Notes: generated by a model not told the origin, from the letters alone. DNA of 64,000 nt from Paraburkholderia madseniana (GCF_009690905.1 NZ_VOSW01000005.1:62001-126000), one strand, 5' to 3'. Numbered from the stretch's first letter, positions 19,027-29,275 are shown. Numbers and translations are program-made.

Positions 19027-20184
19027 ATGTCACCCTCGTACAGTAAATTGAACCGGACGCTGCAAACGAGCGCCGCTGCGCTGCTGCTGAGCGCAGGCAG
19101 CGCGAGCTTCGCCGCGGAGCCGGCCGTGATCCTGATTGGTCATGCCGCGCCCTTGACAGGGCAGCTCGCGCATATGGGCAAGGACAGCGAAAATGCGGCG
19201 CGGCTAGCAATCGACGAGATCAACAGCCAGCATCCGGTGATCGACGGCAAGGCGGTCCGTCTGCAACTCGACGATCAGGACGACGCTGCCGACCCACGCA
19301 CAGGGACTCAAGTCGCCCAGAAGCTCGTTGACGATGGTGTGGTAGCCGTAGTCGGCGATATCAACTCTGGGGTTTCGATCCCGGCATCGAAGATCTACAG
19401 CGAAGCCAGTCTGGTGCAGATCTCGCAAGGTTCGACCAATCCCACCTATACGCTGCAGGGCTTCAAAACGACCTTCCGCGTCGTCGCGACCGACGCACTG
19501 CAAGGTCCGGCCCTGGCTCGCTACGCAATCGACTCAATGCACGCGAAGCGAATTGCAATCGTGGACGACTCAACCGCATACGGCCAGGGTCTCGCGCAAG
19601 AATTTGAAAAAGCGGCAACAGCACGAGGCGCCGTTATCGTGACCCACGAAGCGACAACCGATAAAGCCGTCGACTTCCGAGCGATTCTGACGAAAATCAA
19701 AGGTCTGAAACCCGACGCAATCATGTATGGCGGCTCGGACGCAACGGCCGGCCCGCTGGCAAAACAGGCGGCTAACCTAGGCATCACCGCCAAGGTGCTG
19801 GGGGGTGACGGTGCCTGCACGGATAACATGACGCAACTTGCCGGCAGCGCAATTGGCAACGTGACGTGTTCAGAAGCCGGACTTGCCTTGTCAAAAATGC
19901 CAAAGGGTCAAGACTTCGACAAGCGATACGTGGCGCGCTTCAGAACCCCCATCGACGCCTACGCTCCGTTCACGTATGACGCCGTCTACGTTATCTATGA
20001 CGCCATGAAGCGGGCGAATTCGACCGACCGATCGAAAATTCTCGCAGCGATGCCTGCCACCAGCTATGACGGCGTGATCGGACACATTGCGTTTGACCCG
20101 CACGGCGACCTGCGGGACGCTGCGATCACGATCTACCAATTCAAGGACAACAAGAAGACCGTGATGGATGTCATCAGAATGTGA
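19027..20184 (+). CDS. Branched-chain amino-acid-type ABC binding protein (LivJ family)
   Basis: A 385-residue periplasmic binding protein with a signal peptide (about residues 1-30, ending ASFAAE) and type-1 binding fold: VILIGHAAPLTGQLAHMGKD, then VAVVGDINSGVSIPASKIY. The ATG at 19027 has AAGGAGCCGCC upstream; the longer open frame from 18946 is rejected. No permease or ATPase genes follow, so it is an orphan that must work with a transporter encoded elsewhere or serve in sensing. Confidence 0.9.
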   Translation: MSPSYSKLNRTLQTSAAALLLSAGSASFAAEPAVILIGHAAPLTGQLAHMGKDSENAARLAIDEINSQHPVIDGKAVRLQLDDQDDAADPRTGTQVAQKLVDDGVVAVVGDINSGVSIPASKIYSEASLVQISQGSTNPTYTLQGFKTTFRVVATDALQGPALARYAIDSMHAKRIAIVDDSTAYGQGLAQEFEKAATARGAVIVTHEATTDKAVDFRAILTKIKGLKPDAIMYGGSDATAGPLAKQAANLGITAKVLGGDGACTDNMTQLAGSAIGNVTCSEAGLALSKMPKGQDFDKRYVARFRTPIDAYAPFTYDAVYVIYDAMKRANSTDRSKILAAMPATSYDGVIGHIAFDPHGDLRDAAITIYQFKDNKKTVMDVIRM

Positions 20185-20618
20185 TCCGGCTGAAAGGGAC
20201 GGACATTGCGTACATGGCGTTACGCTCAGCCACCACTGATTACCCTTCGCGACGGCAGCCCATCCCGTCGCGAAAGGTCACTTAAGACTTCAATTCGCTT
20301 ACAAGCGAGCCAGGACTTTCCCGAAGTTCCGGTGCTCGACCTTGCATCGCACCATCCCCGCGAAGCCCCGTCACGTAAGGCCCACCACCCTGTCGGCCGC
20401 TTCAGCGCGTCGACGTCCTCTCCGATCGTTTCCTTGACTAGCGTCCCCGCGCCTGCTCTACTAAATCAACCAAAGTGATTTAAGTGGTCGATTTCGAACA
20501 ACCTCGGAATCGCATCAGGTTCGAAACCAGATCGCAAACAGGCAGCAAGCGCGCAGCGTTCGCGTGTGCAATCGCCCGCAGTTCACAACGTCGTTGCCAA
20601 TAACCGGAGGAGCGTCCC
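20185..20618. other. Intergenic stretch, no convincing gene
   Basis: About 430 bases between two binding-protein genes. A short open frame at 20206-20478 has no recognisable features and I do not call it. A strong hairpin (20246-20274) is present. The downstream part should hold the promoter of the fructose-type transporter operon, but no clear -35/-10 pair stands out. Confidence 0.5.
20246..20274. terminator. Hairpin after LivJ-type gene
   Basis: TTCGCGACGG pairs perfectly with CCGTCGCGAA around a nine-base loop, about 60 bases after the stop codon. There is no U-tract, so it may be a weak or factor-assisted terminator. Confidence 0.45.
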
Positions 20619-21623
20619 ATGAATCTGAATTCCCGCAGGCATCCTGTCGCCAGGAAAATCGTGTCGATGTGCGTCGCGGCATCGGCCGTGTGGTGTGTGA
20701 GCGCGAGCCAGGCGGCTGATCAGCCTGTCGTTGGCCTCATCACCAAGACCGACACCAACCCGTTCTTCGTGAAGATGAAACAGGGCGCCGAAGCAGCGGC
20801 ATCGAAAGACGGTGCCAAGCTGCTCACCGCCGCCGGCAAGTTCGACGGCGATAACGCAAGCCAGGTCACCGCCATCGAAAACATGATGACGGCCGGCGCG
20901 AAAGCGATTCTGATCACGCCGAGCGACACCAAGGCAATCGTGCCGAGCATCAAGAAAGCGCGCGCTGCGGGCGTGATGGTGGTCGCGCTCGACACGCCGA
21001 CCGATCCGCAAGATGCCACGGACGCCCTCTTCGCCACCGACAACTTCAAAGCCGGCGTGCTGATCGGCAAGTACGCGAAAGCCGCCATGAACGGCAAGCC
21101 CGCGAAGATCGCCACGCTCGACCTCGCTCCCGGCGTCTCGGTCGGCGTGCTGCGTCATAACGGCTTCCTGGAAGGCTTCGGCGTGAAGGAAGGTGATCCG
21201 TCGATCGTTTGCAGTCAGGACACCCGCGGCGATCAGTCGAAGGGCCAGACGGCGATGGAAAACTGCCTGCAGAAATCGCCGGATATCAACGTGGTCTACA
21301 CGATCAACGAACCGGCGGCAGCGGGTGCGTATCGCGCGCTCAAGGCAGCGGGCAAGGACAAGAGCGTGATGATCGTTTCCATCGACGGCGGCTGCGAAGG
21401 CGTACGCAATGTGAAGGCCGGTGCGATTGCCGCGACCTCGCAACAGTATCCGCTGAAGATGGCCTCGCTCGGCGTGACGGCGGGTGTCGAGTACGCGAAG
21501 ACCGGCAAGAAAGTCTCCGGCTATCAGGACACGGGCGTGACGCTGATCACCGATAAGCCGATGACCGGCGTAGACGGCAAAGATACGACGTACGGTCTCG
21601 ACAACTGCTGGGGCAACAAGTAA
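20619..21623 (+). CDS. frcB: Sugar ABC transporter binding protein (fructose/ribose type)
   Basis: A 334-residue periplasmic binding protein with a signal peptide (about residues 1-33, ending ASQAAD). PVVGLITKTDTNPFFVKMK is the usual start of the FrcB/RbsB-type mature domain. The ribosome site GGAGG lies close before the ATG. Permease, ATPase and ROK-regulator genes follow in order, the layout of the Sinorhizobium frc system; assignment to fructose rests on this layout and is not certain. Confidence 0.88.
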   Translation: MNLNSRRHPVARKIVSMCVAASAVWCVSASQAADQPVVGLITKTDTNPFFVKMKQGAEAAASKDGAKLLTAAGKFDGDNASQVTAIENMMTAGAKAILITPSDTKAIVPSIKKARAAGVMVVALDTPTDPQDATDALFATDNFKAGVLIGKYAKAAMNGKPAKIATLDLAPGVSVGVLRHNGFLEGFGVKEGDPSIVCSQDTRGDQSKGQTAMENCLQKSPDINVVYTINEPAAAGAYRALKAAGKDKSVMIVSIDGGCEGVRNVKAGAIAATSQQYPLKMASLGVTAGVEYAKTGKKVSGYQDTGVTLITDKPMTGVDGKDTTYGLDNCWGNK

Positions 21624-21636
21624 TACGCACTGAACG

Positions 21637-21658
21637 GCGGCCCACTTCGCTGGGCCGC
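21637..21658. promoter_or_regulatory. Intercistronic hairpin after frcB-like gene
   Basis: GCGGCCCA pairs with TGGGCCGC around a six-base loop, 14 bases after the stop codon. In the 177-base gap that follows, the phrase CGGATCGCCGGCC occurs twice. This is the typical position for a hairpin that protects binding-protein mRNA and lowers readthrough to the permease gene. Confidence 0.5.
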
Positions 21659-21800
21659 TCACGGACTGCCAGCCACTGAGCCGCCGGCCGCGGGATACCC
21701 TGCGGATCGCCGGCCCGCCAGATGGCCGGTCTCCGGATCGCCGGCCGCCGTATTTACCCCGTGGCCTGCCCGCCACGTTTATGCATCGAGGACACCTATC

Positions 21801-22787
21801 ATGTCGACACCTTCCGCGCCCGCCGGCCACCCGCGCACCTTCACCGACCGTTTGCCGTCGCTCGCTGAAATCGGACCGCTGATCGCCCTGCTGCTGGCCT
21901 GCGGCTTCTTCATTTCGCAGAGCAACCGGTTCCTGTCGTTCCAGAACCTCTCGCTGATCCTGCAGCAGACGATGGTGGTCGCCGTCATCGCCATCGGCCA
22001 GACGTTGATCGTGCTGACAGGCGGGATCGATCTGTCGTGCGGGATGGTGATGGCGTTCGGCTCGATCATCATGACCAAATTCGCGGTCACGCTCGGCGTG
22101 CCGCCCGTTCTCGCGATTCTGTGCGGCATCGTCGCGAGCGCGTTGTTCGGTGCGCTCAATGGCGTGCTGATCACGCGGATCAAACTGCCTGCCTTCATCG
22201 TCACGCTCGGTACGCTGAACATCGCATTCGCGCTCACGCAGATCTATTCGAACGCGGAAAGCGTCTCGAACCTGCCGGACGCGATCATGTTCCTCGGCAA
22301 CACGTTCAAACTCGGCCCCGCCGATGTCACCTACGGCACAGTGCTGACGTTGCTGATGTATGGGGCGACGTGGTTCGTCTTGCGCGACACCGTGCCCGGC
22401 CGGCATCTGTACGCGCTCGGCAATAACCCCGAAGCCGCGCGCCTGATGGGCCTCTCGTCGCAGAAGATCTTGCTCACGGTGTATTCGCTGGCCGGTGCGA
22501 TCTACGGTATTGCCGCGCTGTTGTCGGTATCGCGCACCGGCGTCGGCGATCCGCAGGCGGGGCAAACCGAGAACCTCGACAGTATTACGGCGGTGGTGCT
22601 GGGTGGCACGAGTCTGTTCGGCGGACGTGGCTCGATTAGCGGAACGCTGCTCGGCGCGCTGATCGTCGGCGTATTTCGTAATGGCCTGACGCTAATCGGT
22701 GTCTCTTCGGTCTACCAGGTGTTGATCACCGGCATGCTGGTGATTCTCGCGGTCGCCGCGGACAAACTTTCCCATCGTCGCGGTTGA
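21801..22787 (+). CDS. frcC: Sugar ABC transporter permease (FrcC/RbsC type)
   Basis: A 328-residue permease of the ribose/xylose/fructose family, with many membrane helices and the conserved stretches LTGGIDLSCGMVMAFGSI and GNNPEAARLMGLSSQKI. It follows the binding protein after a hairpin-containing gap and precedes the ATPase by 19 bases. Confidence 0.9.
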   Translation: MSTPSAPAGHPRTFTDRLPSLAEIGPLIALLLACGFFISQSNRFLSFQNLSLILQQTMVVAVIAIGQTLIVLTGGIDLSCGMVMAFGSIIMTKFAVTLGVPPVLAILCGIVASALFGALNGVLITRIKLPAFIVTLGTLNIAFALTQIYSNAESVSNLPDAIMFLGNTFKLGPADVTYGTVLTLLMYGATWFVLRDTVPGRHLYALGNNPEAARLMGLSSQKILLTVYSLAGAIYGIAALLSVSRTGVGDPQAGQTENLDSITAVVLGGTSLFGGRGSISGTLLGALIVGVFRNGLTLIGVSSVYQVLITGMLVILAVAADKLSHRRG

Positions 22788-22806
22788 ACGCCCAAAGGAA
22801 CCTGTC

Positions 22807-23604
22807 ATGTCGACACCTACTTCCGCTTCTGCCGTGATGCCCGTTCTGCAGGCGCGCGGACTTGTCAAACGCTACGGCAACGTCACCGCGCTCGACGGCT
22901 GCGATTTCGAAGTGCTGCCCGGCGAGATTCTCGCTGTGATCGGCGACAACGGCGCGGGCAAATCGTCGTTGATCAAGGCGCTTTCCGGCGCCACCATCCC
23001 CGATGAAGGAGAAATCCTGCTCGACGGCAAGCCGGTCAAATTCCGCAGCCCTCTGGATGCGCGCGCTCAAGGCATCGAAACCGTGTACCAGGAACTCGCG
23101 GTGGCGCCCGCCATGAGCATCGCCGAAAACCTGTTTCTCGCCCGCGAGCTCGTCAAGCCGGGCTGGCGCGGTTCGATCTTCAAGATGATCGACAAGCGCC
23201 GCATGCTCGACGAAGCCACCGCGCACATGAAGGATTTGCAGATCGGCATCCGCTCGATGCGCCAGGCGGTCGAAACCTTATCCGGCGGCCAGCGTCAAGG
23301 CGTGGCTGTCGCGCGCAGCGCGGCGTTCGCACGGCATGTGGTGATTCTCGACGAGCCCACCGCCGCACTTGGCGTCAAGGAGGGCAACATGGTGCTCGAA
23401 TTGATCCGGCGCGTGCGCGATCGCGGCCTGCCGGTGATCCTGATCAGCCACAACATGCCGCACGTGTTCGAAGTCGCGGATCGTATTCATATCCAGCGGC
23501 TCGGCAGGCGTGCCGCGGTGGTCAACACCAAAGACATCCACATGTCGGAGGCCGTGGCGATCATGACGGGCGCGAAGCAAGCGGACGTCAAGGCGATTGC
23601 ATGA
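22807..23604 (+). CDS. frcA: Sugar ABC transporter ATP-binding protein (FrcA type)
   Basis: A 265-residue single-domain ATPase: Walker A GDNGAGKSS, signature LSGGQRQGVAVAR and Walker B VVILDEP are present. It is about half the length of RbsA-type double ATPases, as is usual for FrcA. It sits between the permease and the ROK regulator in one operon. Confidence 0.9.
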   Translation: MSTPTSASAVMPVLQARGLVKRYGNVTALDGCDFEVLPGEILAVIGDNGAGKSSLIKALSGATIPDEGEILLDGKPVKFRSPLDARAQGIETVYQELAVAPAMSIAENLFLARELVKPGWRGSIFKMIDKRRMLDEATAHMKDLQIGIRSMRQAVETLSGGQRQGVAVARSAAFARHVVILDEPTAALGVKEGNMVLELIRRVRDRGLPVILISHNMPHVFEVADRIHIQRLGRRAAVVNTKDIHMSEAVAIMTGAKQADVKAIA

Positions 23605-23634
23605 TGCATGCATCCCGCTGAGGGGCACACGACG

Positions 23635-24861
23635 ATGGAAACCACAGGTACACGTTCGCCTCTCAAACGCACGGTCGGCTCGAACCAGGTCGGCATGCGG
23701 CAGTTCAACGAACGGATCGTTCTACAGGCGATCCGTTTGCATGGGCCACTGCCGAAAGCCGACGTGGGCCGTCTCACGCGTCTGTCGATGCAGACCGTTT
23801 CGATGATCGTCGACCGTCTGATCGACGACGGCCTGCTCGAAAAGCAGGCGCGCGTGCGCGGTCGCATCGGTCAGCCTTCGGTGCCGATCGCACTGCGTGC
23901 GGACGGCGCGTACACCATCGGCATCAAGGTGGGCAGACGCAGTCTCGACGTGCTGGCGATGGATTTCGCGGGCCACGTGGTGTGCCGCGATGTATTCGAC
24001 TATGCCTATCCCGATCCGCGCACGCTGTTCCCCGCGCTCGAAAGCAAACTGGCGCGCGTGAATCAGACGCTCGGCGCGAAGGCGAACAAAGTGGTTGGCG
24101 TGGGCGTGGCGGCGCCGTTGTGGCTCGGCGGCTGGCGCGACTTTCTCGGCGCGCCGCAGGACGCACTGGAAGCGTGGCACGAGATCGACTTGCGCAGTCG
24201 CATCGCGACGATGACGGGCTTGCCTGTCGAGTTCGCCAAAGACACCACCGCGGCCTGCGCGGCCGAACTCGTGATGGGCCAGGGCCGCGGGATTCACAAT
24301 TTTCTGTACCTGTTCGTCGGCACGTTTATCGGTGGCGGCCTGGTGATCGACGGCCGTTTGCATGCCGGACCACACGACAATGCGGGCGCAGTCGGCTCGA
24401 TACCGCTGAGGGACGGCAGCGCGCGCAAACCCGCGCGGCAACTGCTGCACGCAGCATCGGGTTTCGTTCTGGAAAGGCTATTGAGCGATGCAGGCGTGCC
24501 GCCCGCCGCCGCGCACGACCATCGCGCGTTGTCGCCTGAACTGTGGCGGCAAACCGAACAATGGCTCGACACCGCGTGTCCTGCGATCGCCAACGCATTG
24601 ACCAGTGCGGCTGCCTTGCTCGACCTGGAAGCGGTGGTGATCGACGGCGAACTCGACCGGCAACTGGTCCGCGAAATCATCCGCCGAACCGAGCGCGTAC
24701 TCGATCGCTTCGAATGGGAAGGCATGGTGCGTCCGCAACTACTGGAAGGCACCATCGGCGCCGATGCGCGGGCGATGGGCGGCGCAATTCTGCCGCTATA
24801 CGCGCATTTCGCGCCCGTGCACGAGCTTTTCCTTAAGCCGGCGACGGACGCCGGCTATTAG
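23635..24861 (+). CDS. ROK-family transcriptional regulator
   Basis: A 408-residue regulator with an N-terminal winged helix (about residues 22-75, RLTRLSMQTVSMIVDRLI) and a ROK sugar-sensing domain. The segment GRGIHNFLYLFVGTFIGGGL corresponds to the ROK phosphate-binding region. The ATG at 23635 is preceded by GAGGGG and gives a plausible N-terminus; the open frame extends to 23608. It is the last gene of the frc-like operon and probably senses the transported sugar. Confidence 0.87.
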   Translation: METTGTRSPLKRTVGSNQVGMRQFNERIVLQAIRLHGPLPKADVGRLTRLSMQTVSMIVDRLIDDGLLEKQARVRGRIGQPSVPIALRADGAYTIGIKVGRRSLDVLAMDFAGHVVCRDVFDYAYPDPRTLFPALESKLARVNQTLGAKANKVVGVGVAAPLWLGGWRDFLGAPQDALEAWHEIDLRSRIATMTGLPVEFAKDTTAACAAELVMGQGRGIHNFLYLFVGTFIGGGLVIDGRLHAGPHDNAGAVGSIPLRDGSARKPARQLLHAASGFVLERLLSDAGVPPAAAHDHRALSPELWRQTEQWLDTACPAIANALTSAAALLDLEAVVIDGELDRQLVREIIRRTERVLDRFEWEGMVRPQLLEGTIGADARAMGGAILPLYAHFAPVHELFLKPATDAGY

Positions 24862-24871
24862 GCGCCGTTGC

Positions 24872-27800
24872 TCATTGCGCGGCGACTTTCGCTATCGCAG
24901 CCGTTTTAGCAGGCGGATTTTGCAGCAACGGCTGCAGCACCGGCGCCAACGACTTCAGCAACTGCACCGAGAGCGCACTCGTGAACTCGTAATGGGCCGC
25001 ATACGGCTCATGCACGTACGCGGTCAGCGTGCCGTAGAAGCGGTCTCCCATCACAAACACGAAGGTTGCGCTGCGGTTCACCTTGCGCGACTCGATCAGG
25101 CGCGCGCCTTTGGCCCACACATTGAAGCGCTGATCGCCGGTGCCGGTCTTGCCGTAAATTTCGAGCGTCTGACCATCGGGGAACGTCATGCCCTGCGCGA
25201 GACGCTTGGCCGTACCGCCCAATACGACATCACGCAACAGTCCCCTGACCACCCCGGCGATCTCCGGCGACAACTGCTGCTGCGGTGCAACCGCCGCGCG
25301 CTGGAAATGCGTTTCGTACGGCGTGTTTTTAGCGAAGTCGAGTTGCGTGAGGCTTTCGGTCGGCACCTTGTTGCCGTTGTTGGCAATCACGCCTATCAGT
25401 TGCGCGAGCGCAGCCGGCCGGTCGCCGGACGCACCGATCGCTGCCGCAAACGACGGCGTGAGCGTCGCGAACGGGTAGCCGAGCGCCTGCCACGATTTAC
25501 CGATCGCATCGTAGGCGCGCAGTTCGACCATCCGCTTGATGCGGCGATCCTGGGTGGCGTGATAGCGGGTCTTGAAGAGCCACGAATAAGTCGACAGGCG
25601 CACGTCGCGGCTCGCGTTCTGTATCTGGTCGAGCGTTGCCTCGGGATGAGCGCGCAGATAGTTGAGGGTCCACAGTTCCAGCGGATGCACGCTCGAAATG
25701 TAGCCACGATCGTTCAGATTGAAGCGGTCGATCCCATATTTGTCATACAGGTTCGCGAGATCCTCATCGTCCAGGATGGAGGCAGCCGGCGTGTTCTTCA
25801 GCGCCGCACGCATCTTCGCGTTGAACCACCCATTCGATTCGTCCGGCGCGACGCTGCGCAACACCGTCGCCACTTTAGGCGGCGATTTGCGCACGCCGAG
25901 CAGCAGCAAGGCCAATTGCTGCTCAGGCGCCTTGCCGTGGTACTTCGTGTAGAAACGGTTCATATACACGCGGCTTTCCTGATCGGCGAAACGCGTGAGA
26001 TACATCTTGCGAATCGCCGGATCACCCAGCCATTGCGACGACGGCCCGGTGGTCTGCACCATCTCGTAGTGGACGATATCGCGCATCAGCCGCACGAACA
26101 CCAGATTGACCGAATGCTGGAATGCGCGGTGCACGGTGAGAATGCGGCTGTTGTCGTCGGATTCGAAGTTGTTGAAGGTCTGCGCGCCGCCGCCCGTGTA
26201 AAACGTTTCGCCCGGACTTGCCGAGTATTTGCGTTCCACGGCCGCGTCGAGCATGGCTTGCAGCGAACGGTCCGAGGTATGCGTCAGATAGTCCAGCGCC
26301 CAGCGTGTGAGCTGATCGTTCGGATCGTGCTTCACCGCTTTCAGCTCCGTTGTGCTCAGCGGAGCATAACGCGCATGCAGATCGGAGACGATCTGCAAAT
26401 ACGTCACCAAGGTACGCATTTTCGCGGTCGAACCGAGATTCAGTCGCGCGCCGGAATTGATGTCGAATGGCTGGTTCACGCTATCGGTTTGCACCCGCAC
26501 CAGGTTCGCGCCGTCACGCCGTTCGAACAGCGTGAAGCTATAGGCGATTCTCGACGGGTCGTCGGAGGCGCGCAGCATTTCATAGCCGACGAGCCCCGCG
26601 GCCTTTGCACCGTCGCGCGTCGCGGCAGCGGCAAGACGTTCACTCACGGCCTGCTGCACGGCGTTGTTGAGCGTGCCCGTTGCCTGAAGATCCAGCCGGT
26701 CGAGTTCATAGAAACTCGGAATGCCGAGCGCCGTCAACAGGTGCGAACGCATCGACGTCACGGCCTTGCGTGACACGAACGAATCGGCGTTCTGCGTTTT
26801 TTCCGCTGCGCGGCGCAGATCCACTTGCGCGGACAGCGCGGCATCGCGCAGCGGGATCGAAATGACACCACCGGTCGCCAGCAAGCGCAGATAACTATCC
26901 GTCAGACGGTCAAGTTCGGCATAGCCGTGGTGCAGGAAATACGACGGCGCACGCTGCGCGATCATTAGCGAGAGCACCTGGCGAAACGCCACGCCCTGCT
27001 CCGCGAGATTCTCTTCTGTCGACGGCGCTTTGAGAATGCGGTTGACGTCGTTGAAATCGCGCCCGTACCAGGCGGCCAGACCGTCGCCGATGCCATTGAT
27101 CTCACCAATACCCGGTTGCGCGGCAAGCGGCACCGAGTTGAGATAATGGACGACGATCTGCTGGCGCGCGGGCATGGTCTGCGGACCATTCAGATAGGCT
27201 CGTACCGAGGCGGAAGCGATTTGCCGCAATTTCTCCGGCGGCGTTGCCGTGCGCCCACCCGTCGAGTGGCGGAACTTCTCGATCTGCGTAGCGAGCGTGC
27301 TGCCGCCAGGCGTCGACTGATGCCGGTTGAACACGCGCGCGCCCTGGTCGACGAGCGCGTGGCTAAAGCGTCCCCAGTCGATCGCCGGATTACGGTTCGG
27401 CTGATCCGGATCGAGCAGATAGCGGTCTTCGATAAACAGCAGCGAATTGACGATCAGCGGCGGGATCGAATCGAAGCTGTCATAAATGCGGCCCGGATAC
27501 TGTGCACCAAAGAGCGGCGTGCCAGTACCGTCGAAGAGTTGCAGCCCCGCCTGATCTTTTTCGGCGTAGGGAATAAATAGACCGCTATCGAACAGCGACA
27601 GCATTCGCTCGGAATCGCGCGACTGTGCGCTGATTTCAAACCCGCGTTCGAGCAAGCGCTGCTGGAACGACGGCAGCAACGCGTAGCCGAGGCGGCTGTC
27701 GTAAGGGCCCTTGTCTGCTTGAGGGAACCGGATGGAATGACTTTGACCGTTCTCGACGGAAAAACCCACGTCGCGCGTGAGTTCGGAGAGATAGCGTGCC

Positions 27801-27952
27801 TGCAGTCGAGACGTTTCGATCTCGATCTGGACAAAGCGGGCCGCCAAAGCCAGCGCGAGCAGGAATGCCGCTGCCAGCCCCCATTTGAGCCACTTCCTGA
27901 CAGGCGCCATGCCTGTCGCGCGAAGCGGTAACCGAATCAGTGGCCGATTCAT
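24872..27952 (-). CDS. Large penicillin-binding protein (transglycosylase plus transpeptidase-like)
   Basis: A 1026-residue inner-membrane protein with one N-terminal anchor (about residues 22-41). A GT51 glycosyltransferase region contains LLFIEDRYLLDP and GGSTLATQIEKFRHS; the C-terminal half carries a penicillin-binding fold with SxxK (GSTAKMRTL) and KTGT (IYGKTGTGDQRFN). It should polymerise and cross-link peptidoglycan. It is longer than PBP1a/PBP1b and differs in its linker. The ATG at 27952 has GGGAGAG upstream. It converges with the ROK gene with only 10 bases between stops. Confidence 0.85.
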   Translation of the reverse strand: MNRPLIRLPLRATGMAPVRKWLKWGLAAAFLLALALAARFVQIEIETSRLQARYLSELTRDVGFSVENGQSHSIRFPQADKGPYDSRLGYALLPSFQQRLLERGFEISAQSRDSERMLSLFDSGLFIPYAEKDQAGLQLFDGTGTPLFGAQYPGRIYDSFDSIPPLIVNSLLFIEDRYLLDPDQPNRNPAIDWGRFSHALVDQGARVFNRHQSTPGGSTLATQIEKFRHSTGGRTATPPEKLRQIASASVRAYLNGPQTMPARQQIVVHYLNSVPLAAQPGIGEINGIGDGLAAWYGRDFNDVNRILKAPSTEENLAEQGVAFRQVLSLMIAQRAPSYFLHHGYAELDRLTDSYLRLLATGGVISIPLRDAALSAQVDLRRAAEKTQNADSFVSRKAVTSMRSHLLTALGIPSFYELDRLDLQATGTLNNAVQQAVSERLAAAATRDGAKAAGLVGYEMLRASDDPSRIAYSFTLFERRDGANLVRVQTDSVNQPFDINSGARLNLGSTAKMRTLVTYLQIVSDLHARYAPLSTTELKAVKHDPNDQLTRWALDYLTHTSDRSLQAMLDAAVERKYSASPGETFYTGGGAQTFNNFESDDNSRILTVHRAFQHSVNLVFVRLMRDIVHYEMVQTTGPSSQWLGDPAIRKMYLTRFADQESRVYMNRFYTKYHGKAPEQQLALLLLGVRKSPPKVATVLRSVAPDESNGWFNAKMRAALKNTPAASILDDEDLANLYDKYGIDRFNLNDRGYISSVHPLELWTLNYLRAHPEATLDQIQNASRDVRLSTYSWLFKTRYHATQDRRIKRMVELRAYDAIGKSWQALGYPFATLTPSFAAAIGASGDRPAALAQLIGVIANNGNKVPTESLTQLDFAKNTPYETHFQRAAVAPQQQLSPEIAGVVRGLLRDVVLGGTAKRLAQGMTFPDGQTLEIYGKTGTGDQRFNVWAKGARLIESRKVNRSATFVFVMGDRFYGTLTAYVHEPYAAHYEFTSALSVQLLKSLAPVLQPLLQNPPAKTAAIAKVAAQ

Positions 27953-28131
27953 GGCTGCTCTCCCCGAGCGTGCACCATTCTCTTGATTCTGGCGCACCTT
28001 CAATCAAGTGTAGCGCGGAACGCGAGTATGCAATCGGTTCGGATTTACCCCACAGTGTCGCCGCCGCAACACCTTCTCGCCGGGCATGGCAAAGCACTAA
28101 CCGCCATGAGATATTGAAGGTCTTTCGCGCG

Positions 28132-29115
28132 TCAAAAGAAAGCCGATTCAGACTTTTTTTGTGCCGACGCCGCTTGCCCTTCCATCTGGCCCGTCCGTCC
28201 ACGCAGTAACTCGATGAATTGCTCAGCCGGCGGCGACAGCACGCCGCCTTTGCGCGTCACAATACCGAAGGTTTGTGAAGGCGACTTCAGTTTGACCGGC
28301 ACGAAGCGCAACATTTTCTGCCGCACGAACAACTCCGCGATCGCGGTCGGTAACAACGAAACCAGATCGACACTGCTTTGCAGTAATGCGACTGTCACGA
28401 AAGTGGAGGCAGTCGAGATCGGGTTGTCTGGCATCTCAAGCCCCGCCAGATCCATCTCCCGTTCGAGCAACGCATGCAAAGGCATATGCGACGGATACAT
28501 CACCCAGCGGTGGCCGGCCAGGTCACGCAGTTTCACTTCTTTCCTCGGCAACGGCGGATGGCCATAACCCACCACGACGGATAACGGCTCGTCCCCGAGC
28601 GGACGGTAGTGATATTTCGACGGATCGGCGGCAACCGCCGCACGGCCGATCACCAGATCGAGCCGGCCTTCGTCGAGTTGCAGGAGCATGCGCGCGCTGG
28701 TGTCTTCCATCACTTCGATCGACAGCCCCGGCTGCCCGGCATGCAGATCGTTCAGCGCCGGCACGACGCACTCGGGAATCGCACCCATGATCGCGCCAAT
28801 CGCGAGCCGCCCGCCGCGCCCCGAGCGTATCTCGGCGACGTCCTGGCAGAGCGCGGTAAGGTCCGTCGCCACGAGCCGTGCGTAGCGGATCACGCAGTGG
28901 CCGAGCTGGTTCGGAATCATGCCGCTCTTCGAGCGCTCGAAAAGCGGCGCCTCAAGCATCGACTCCAGCTCCTGCAACGCCTTGCTGGCAGCCGATTGCG
29001 TCATCGACATCGCGCCGGCGGCTTTGTGCAGCGACTTATGGTCGTCGAGCGCGATCAGCAATTGCAACTGCTTCATGCGCAGTCTCGACAGCAGGACGTT
29101 CAAGGTGTCTTTCAT
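28132..29115 (-). CDS. LysR-family transcriptional regulator
   Basis: A 327-residue regulator with HTH sequence SLHKAAGAMSMTQSAASKALQELE and a LysR effector domain. The ATG at 29115 (MKDTLNVLLSRLRMKQLQLL) gives the normal N-terminus; the longer open frame to 29241 is rejected. It is divergent from the DapA-like gene at 29276, the likely target. Confidence 0.9.
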   Translation of the reverse strand: MKDTLNVLLSRLRMKQLQLLIALDDHKSLHKAAGAMSMTQSAASKALQELESMLEAPLFERSKSGMIPNQLGHCVIRYARLVATDLTALCQDVAEIRSGRGGRLAIGAIMGAIPECVVPALNDLHAGQPGLSIEVMEDTSARMLLQLDEGRLDLVIGRAAVAADPSKYHYRPLGDEPLSVVVGYGHPPLPRKEVKLRDLAGHRWVMYPSHMPLHALLEREMDLAGLEMPDNPISTASTFVTVALLQSSVDLVSLLPTAIAELFVRQKMLRFVPVKLKSPSQTFGIVTRKGGVLSPPAEQFIELLRGRTGQMEGQAASAQKKSESAFF

Positions 29116-29275
29116 GAATTGCCGGGCAGTCGCGGGGTGAGTCGCAAAAGCGATCACAAGATGGAAACAATTCAATATACCCGCCACGCACCTCGCCGTA
29201 TAGTCAGCGACGGAGACATTCAAAGACCCACGCCTCATCACGTCGTCACCTCACCTCGGCACAACGCACATCACC

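Noticed and set aside
20518..20531. Possible tRNA T-loop (AGGTTCGAAACCAG)
   Set aside because: No acceptor or anticodon stems can be formed around it, so it is not a tRNA gene.
20583..22565. 660-codon minus-strand open frame
   Set aside because: It lies opposite the clear frcB- and frcC-like genes and is Arg/His-rich with no family features; a shadow of GC-rich codon bias.
24764..26773. 669-codon plus-strand open frame
   Set aside because: Antisense to the large penicillin-binding protein; composition is typical of a shadow frame.
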